DNA from: Carnimonas bestiolae
GTDB taxonomy: Bacteria; Pseudomonadota; Gammaproteobacteria; Pseudomonadales; Halomonadaceae
Reading direction: 5' to 3' (one strand)
Assembly: GCF_051251125.1 (NCBI RefSeq)
Contig: NZ_JBPCZL010000001.1
DNA: 64,000 bases
Below the pieces are notes generated by a model. That model was given only the letters and a program-made list of their open reading frames with translations. It ran no database searches and was not told the DNA's origin. Of this stretch, positions 62,422-64,000 are shown one piece after another; the stretch's first letter is position 1, and each line of letters starts with the position of its first letter. A program made the translations under genes and the position numbers.

Positions 62422-63924
62422 ATGAGTGACGAGAACACTGAGCAGGTTGATGTACTGCTAATAGGCGCTGGGGTAATGAGCACAACGCTGGCGACGCTTC
62501 TGCATCATCTTGAGCCGGGCCTCTCGATCGAAATAGTGGAACAGCTCGATGGCGCTGCGCAGGAGAGCTCCAACGCGTGGAATAACGCAGGCACCGGCCA
62601 TGCGGCCATGTGCGAGCTGAACTATACACCGCGCGCGGCCGACGGCTCGGTGAATATCGACAAAGCCGTCAACATTAATACCCAGTTCGAAGAATCGAAG
62701 CAGTTCTGGAGCTATCTGATTGAGCAAGGCGCGCTCGATGCACCGGAAAACTTCATTCATCCGGTGCCTCATATCAGCTTTGTGCGCGGTGATGACGACG
62801 TCGCTTTCCTGAAGCAGCGCTATGAGGCCATGAGCGCGCACCCCTGCTTCGCTGATATGACCTTCACCGAAGATCACGATGAAATCAAACAGTGGGCACC
62901 GCTGCTGTTTGCAGGACGCACCGGTACTCAGTCGCTGGCCGCCACGCGCATGCGTCAGGGGGCCGATGTCGACTATGGCGCGCTGTCGCGAGACCTGATC
63001 GGCCATCTTGAGAAAGAGCAAGCGGTCAAGGTTGCCTACCAGCAGAAAGTAACCGGGCTGGTCCAGGATGCCAACGGCCACTGGTACGTTGATATCAGCG
63101 TTAACAACGGTGCAGAAAAACGCACCGTGCGTGCTGGCTTCGTGTTCGTAGGTGCGGGCGGCGCTGCACTGGGTTTGCTGCAGAAAAGCGGTATTCCGGA
63201 AGCCAACGGCTATGCCGGCTTCCCGGTGAGCGGCCAGTGGCTGCGCTGCGACAAACCCGAGATTGTCGAACAGCACACCGCCAAGGTGTACAGCAAGGCA
63301 TCCGTGGGTGCGCCGCCGATGTCGGTCCCCCACCTCGACACCCGCGTCGTCGATGGTAAGACATCGCTGCTGTTTGGCCCCTTCGCCGGCTTCACTACCA
63401 AGTTCCTGAAAACCGGCTCGCTGCTCGATTTGCCCGAAAGCGTGCGTTTCAACAACATCAAACCGATGCTGTCGGTCGCCAAGGATAACTTCCCGCTGGT
63501 GAAATATCTGGTGCAGCAGGTGCTGCTATCGCAGAAACAGCGCGTCGAAGAACTGCGTGATTTCTACCCTGACGCCAAGGACGATGACTGGCGGCTACAG
63601 GTTGCTGGTCAGCGCGTGCAGGTAATCAAGAAAGACGCCGAGAAAGGCGGCACGCTGCAGTTCGGTACGGAAGTAGTTGCCGCTAAAGACAACAGTATTG
63701 CTGCTCTGCTGGGGGCTTCTCCCGGCGCGTCCACCGCGGTATCGATCATGCTGGGACTGCTGGAACGCTGCTTTAGCGACAAGTTCTCAAGCGAAGCTTG
63801 GCAGCAGAAGCTCAACACGATCTTCAGCGCTCGTGCCGCTGCCCTGGCCACCGATGGCGAATTGCTCAACAAGGTGCGCACTCATTCGCACTCAGTGCTG
63901 AAACTGACAGCGCCCGGCGAGTAA
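62422..63924 (+). CDS. mqo: Malate:quinone oxidoreductase
   Basis: A 500-residue FAD enzyme at the inner membrane that oxidises malate and reduces quinone. The FAD-binding motif VDVLLIGAGVMSTTLATLL is at residues 9-27. SSNAWNNAGTGHAAMCELNYTP and LLFGPFAGFTTKFLKTGS are family signatures. It provides an alternative to NAD-linked malate dehydrogenase. GGGAGAGCG precedes the ATG. Confidence 0.97.
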   Translation: MSDENTEQVDVLLIGAGVMSTTLATLLHHLEPGLSIEIVEQLDGAAQESSNAWNNAGTGHAAMCELNYTPRAADGSVNIDKAVNINTQFEESKQFWSYLIEQGALDAPENFIHPVPHISFVRGDDDVAFLKQRYEAMSAHPCFADMTFTEDHDEIKQWAPLLFAGRTGTQSLAATRMRQGADVDYGALSRDLIGHLEKEQAVKVAYQQKVTGLVQDANGHWYVDISVNNGAEKRTVRAGFVFVGAGGAALGLLQKSGIPEANGYAGFPVSGQWLRCDKPEIVEQHTAKVYSKASVGAPPMSVPHLDTRVVDGKTSLLFGPFAGFTTKFLKTGSLLDLPESVRFNNIKPMLSVAKDNFPLVKYLVQQVLLSQKQRVEELRDFYPDAKDDDWRLQVAGQRVQVIKKDAEKGGTLQFGTEVVAAKDNSIAALLGASPGASTAVSIMLGLLERCFSDKFSSEAWQQKLNTIFSARAAALATDGELLNKVRTHSHSVLKLTAPGE

Positions 63925-63969
63925 TACCGCTTCGGTAGTTGCGCTGCTGCCAAACGCACCACACAAAAG

Positions 63970-64000
63970 CCCCGCCGTTGAGTGTTCATCAACGGCGGGG
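63970..64000 (+). terminator. Hairpin of the mqo terminator (cut by window end)
   Basis: Twelve-base perfect arms CCCCGCCGTTGA and TCAACGGCGGGG with a 7-base loop end exactly at the window edge. The T run, if present, is outside. Confidence 0.75.

Overview
The window reads as chromosomal DNA from a GC-rich gammaproteobacterium, most likely of the Halomonadaceae/Oceanospirillales type (inferred from gene content and gene order; there is no rRNA in the window to confirm it). The blocks gph-trpE, scpA-scpB-rluB, dapA-bamC-MBL hydrolase-purC with divergent bcp and a TusA-like gene, aceEF and rsmJ-tsaB-adk match orders familiar from Pseudomonas and its relatives. Coding density is high, and I see no insertion sequence, prophage, integron or CRISPR array.

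Layout. 1-2632: the tail of a gene cut by the window edge, then a minus-strand pair (metallo-beta-lactamase-fold hydrolase and class V aminotransferase) suggestive of sulfur chemistry. 2633-10430 is the most accessory-looking part. It holds a possible gene remnant, a TonB-dependent receptor with a long Ala-Glu-Ala-Ala-Pro repeat and two palindromes upstream of it, and a tight four-gene operon (class III aminotransferase, zinc alcohol dehydrogenase, HAD phosphatase, DUF1349) behind an AT-rich promoter region. 10460-13617: marC, trpE and gph. 13937-15232: type II NADH dehydrogenase. 15412-16103: a five-gene tRNA-Val/tRNA-Asp operon with its promoter and terminator. 16214-22291: ttcA, then the convergent CrbS/CrbR-type two-component pair (transporter-fused hybrid kinase and LuxR-type regulator). 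22609-26183: sprT, a YecA-like gene, rsmJ, tsaB and adk. 26573-31429: pyruvate dehydrogenase aceE-aceF.

32049-39773: a GST, ddl, a small membrane protein, trmO, a VirK/YbjX protein, and dapA-bamC-MBL-purC. 40006-43068: bcp, a TusA-like protein, a Gfo/Idh/MocA oxidoreductase overlapping a LPS-kinase-like gene, and a GNAT. 43210-43602: three tandem tRNA-Lys genes with a near-consensus promoter and a strong terminator. 43671-47573: an Rpn-type nuclease and rluB-scpB-scpA. 47758-51020: a complete pqqABCDE operon including the 25-residue PqqA. 51156-57809: radD, a DUF2938 membrane protein and purL. 58191-60268: ubiC and tadA-nadE. 60716-63924: a DASS-type anion transporter and malate:quinone oxidoreductase.

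Taken together, the physiology is that of an aerobic respirer with quinone-linked dehydrogenases (ndh, mqo), PQQ synthesis for periplasmic dehydrogenases encoded elsewhere, dicarboxylate uptake, and control of acetate scavenging by CrbS/CrbR. Most of the window is housekeeping. The best candidates for new biology are the 6426-10030 operon and the neighbouring TonB receptor with its repeat tract and paired dyads. A remarkable 18-bp perfect hairpin at 34000-34038 and a few unexplained small ORFs are secondary. None of these proves a new system from sequence alone.
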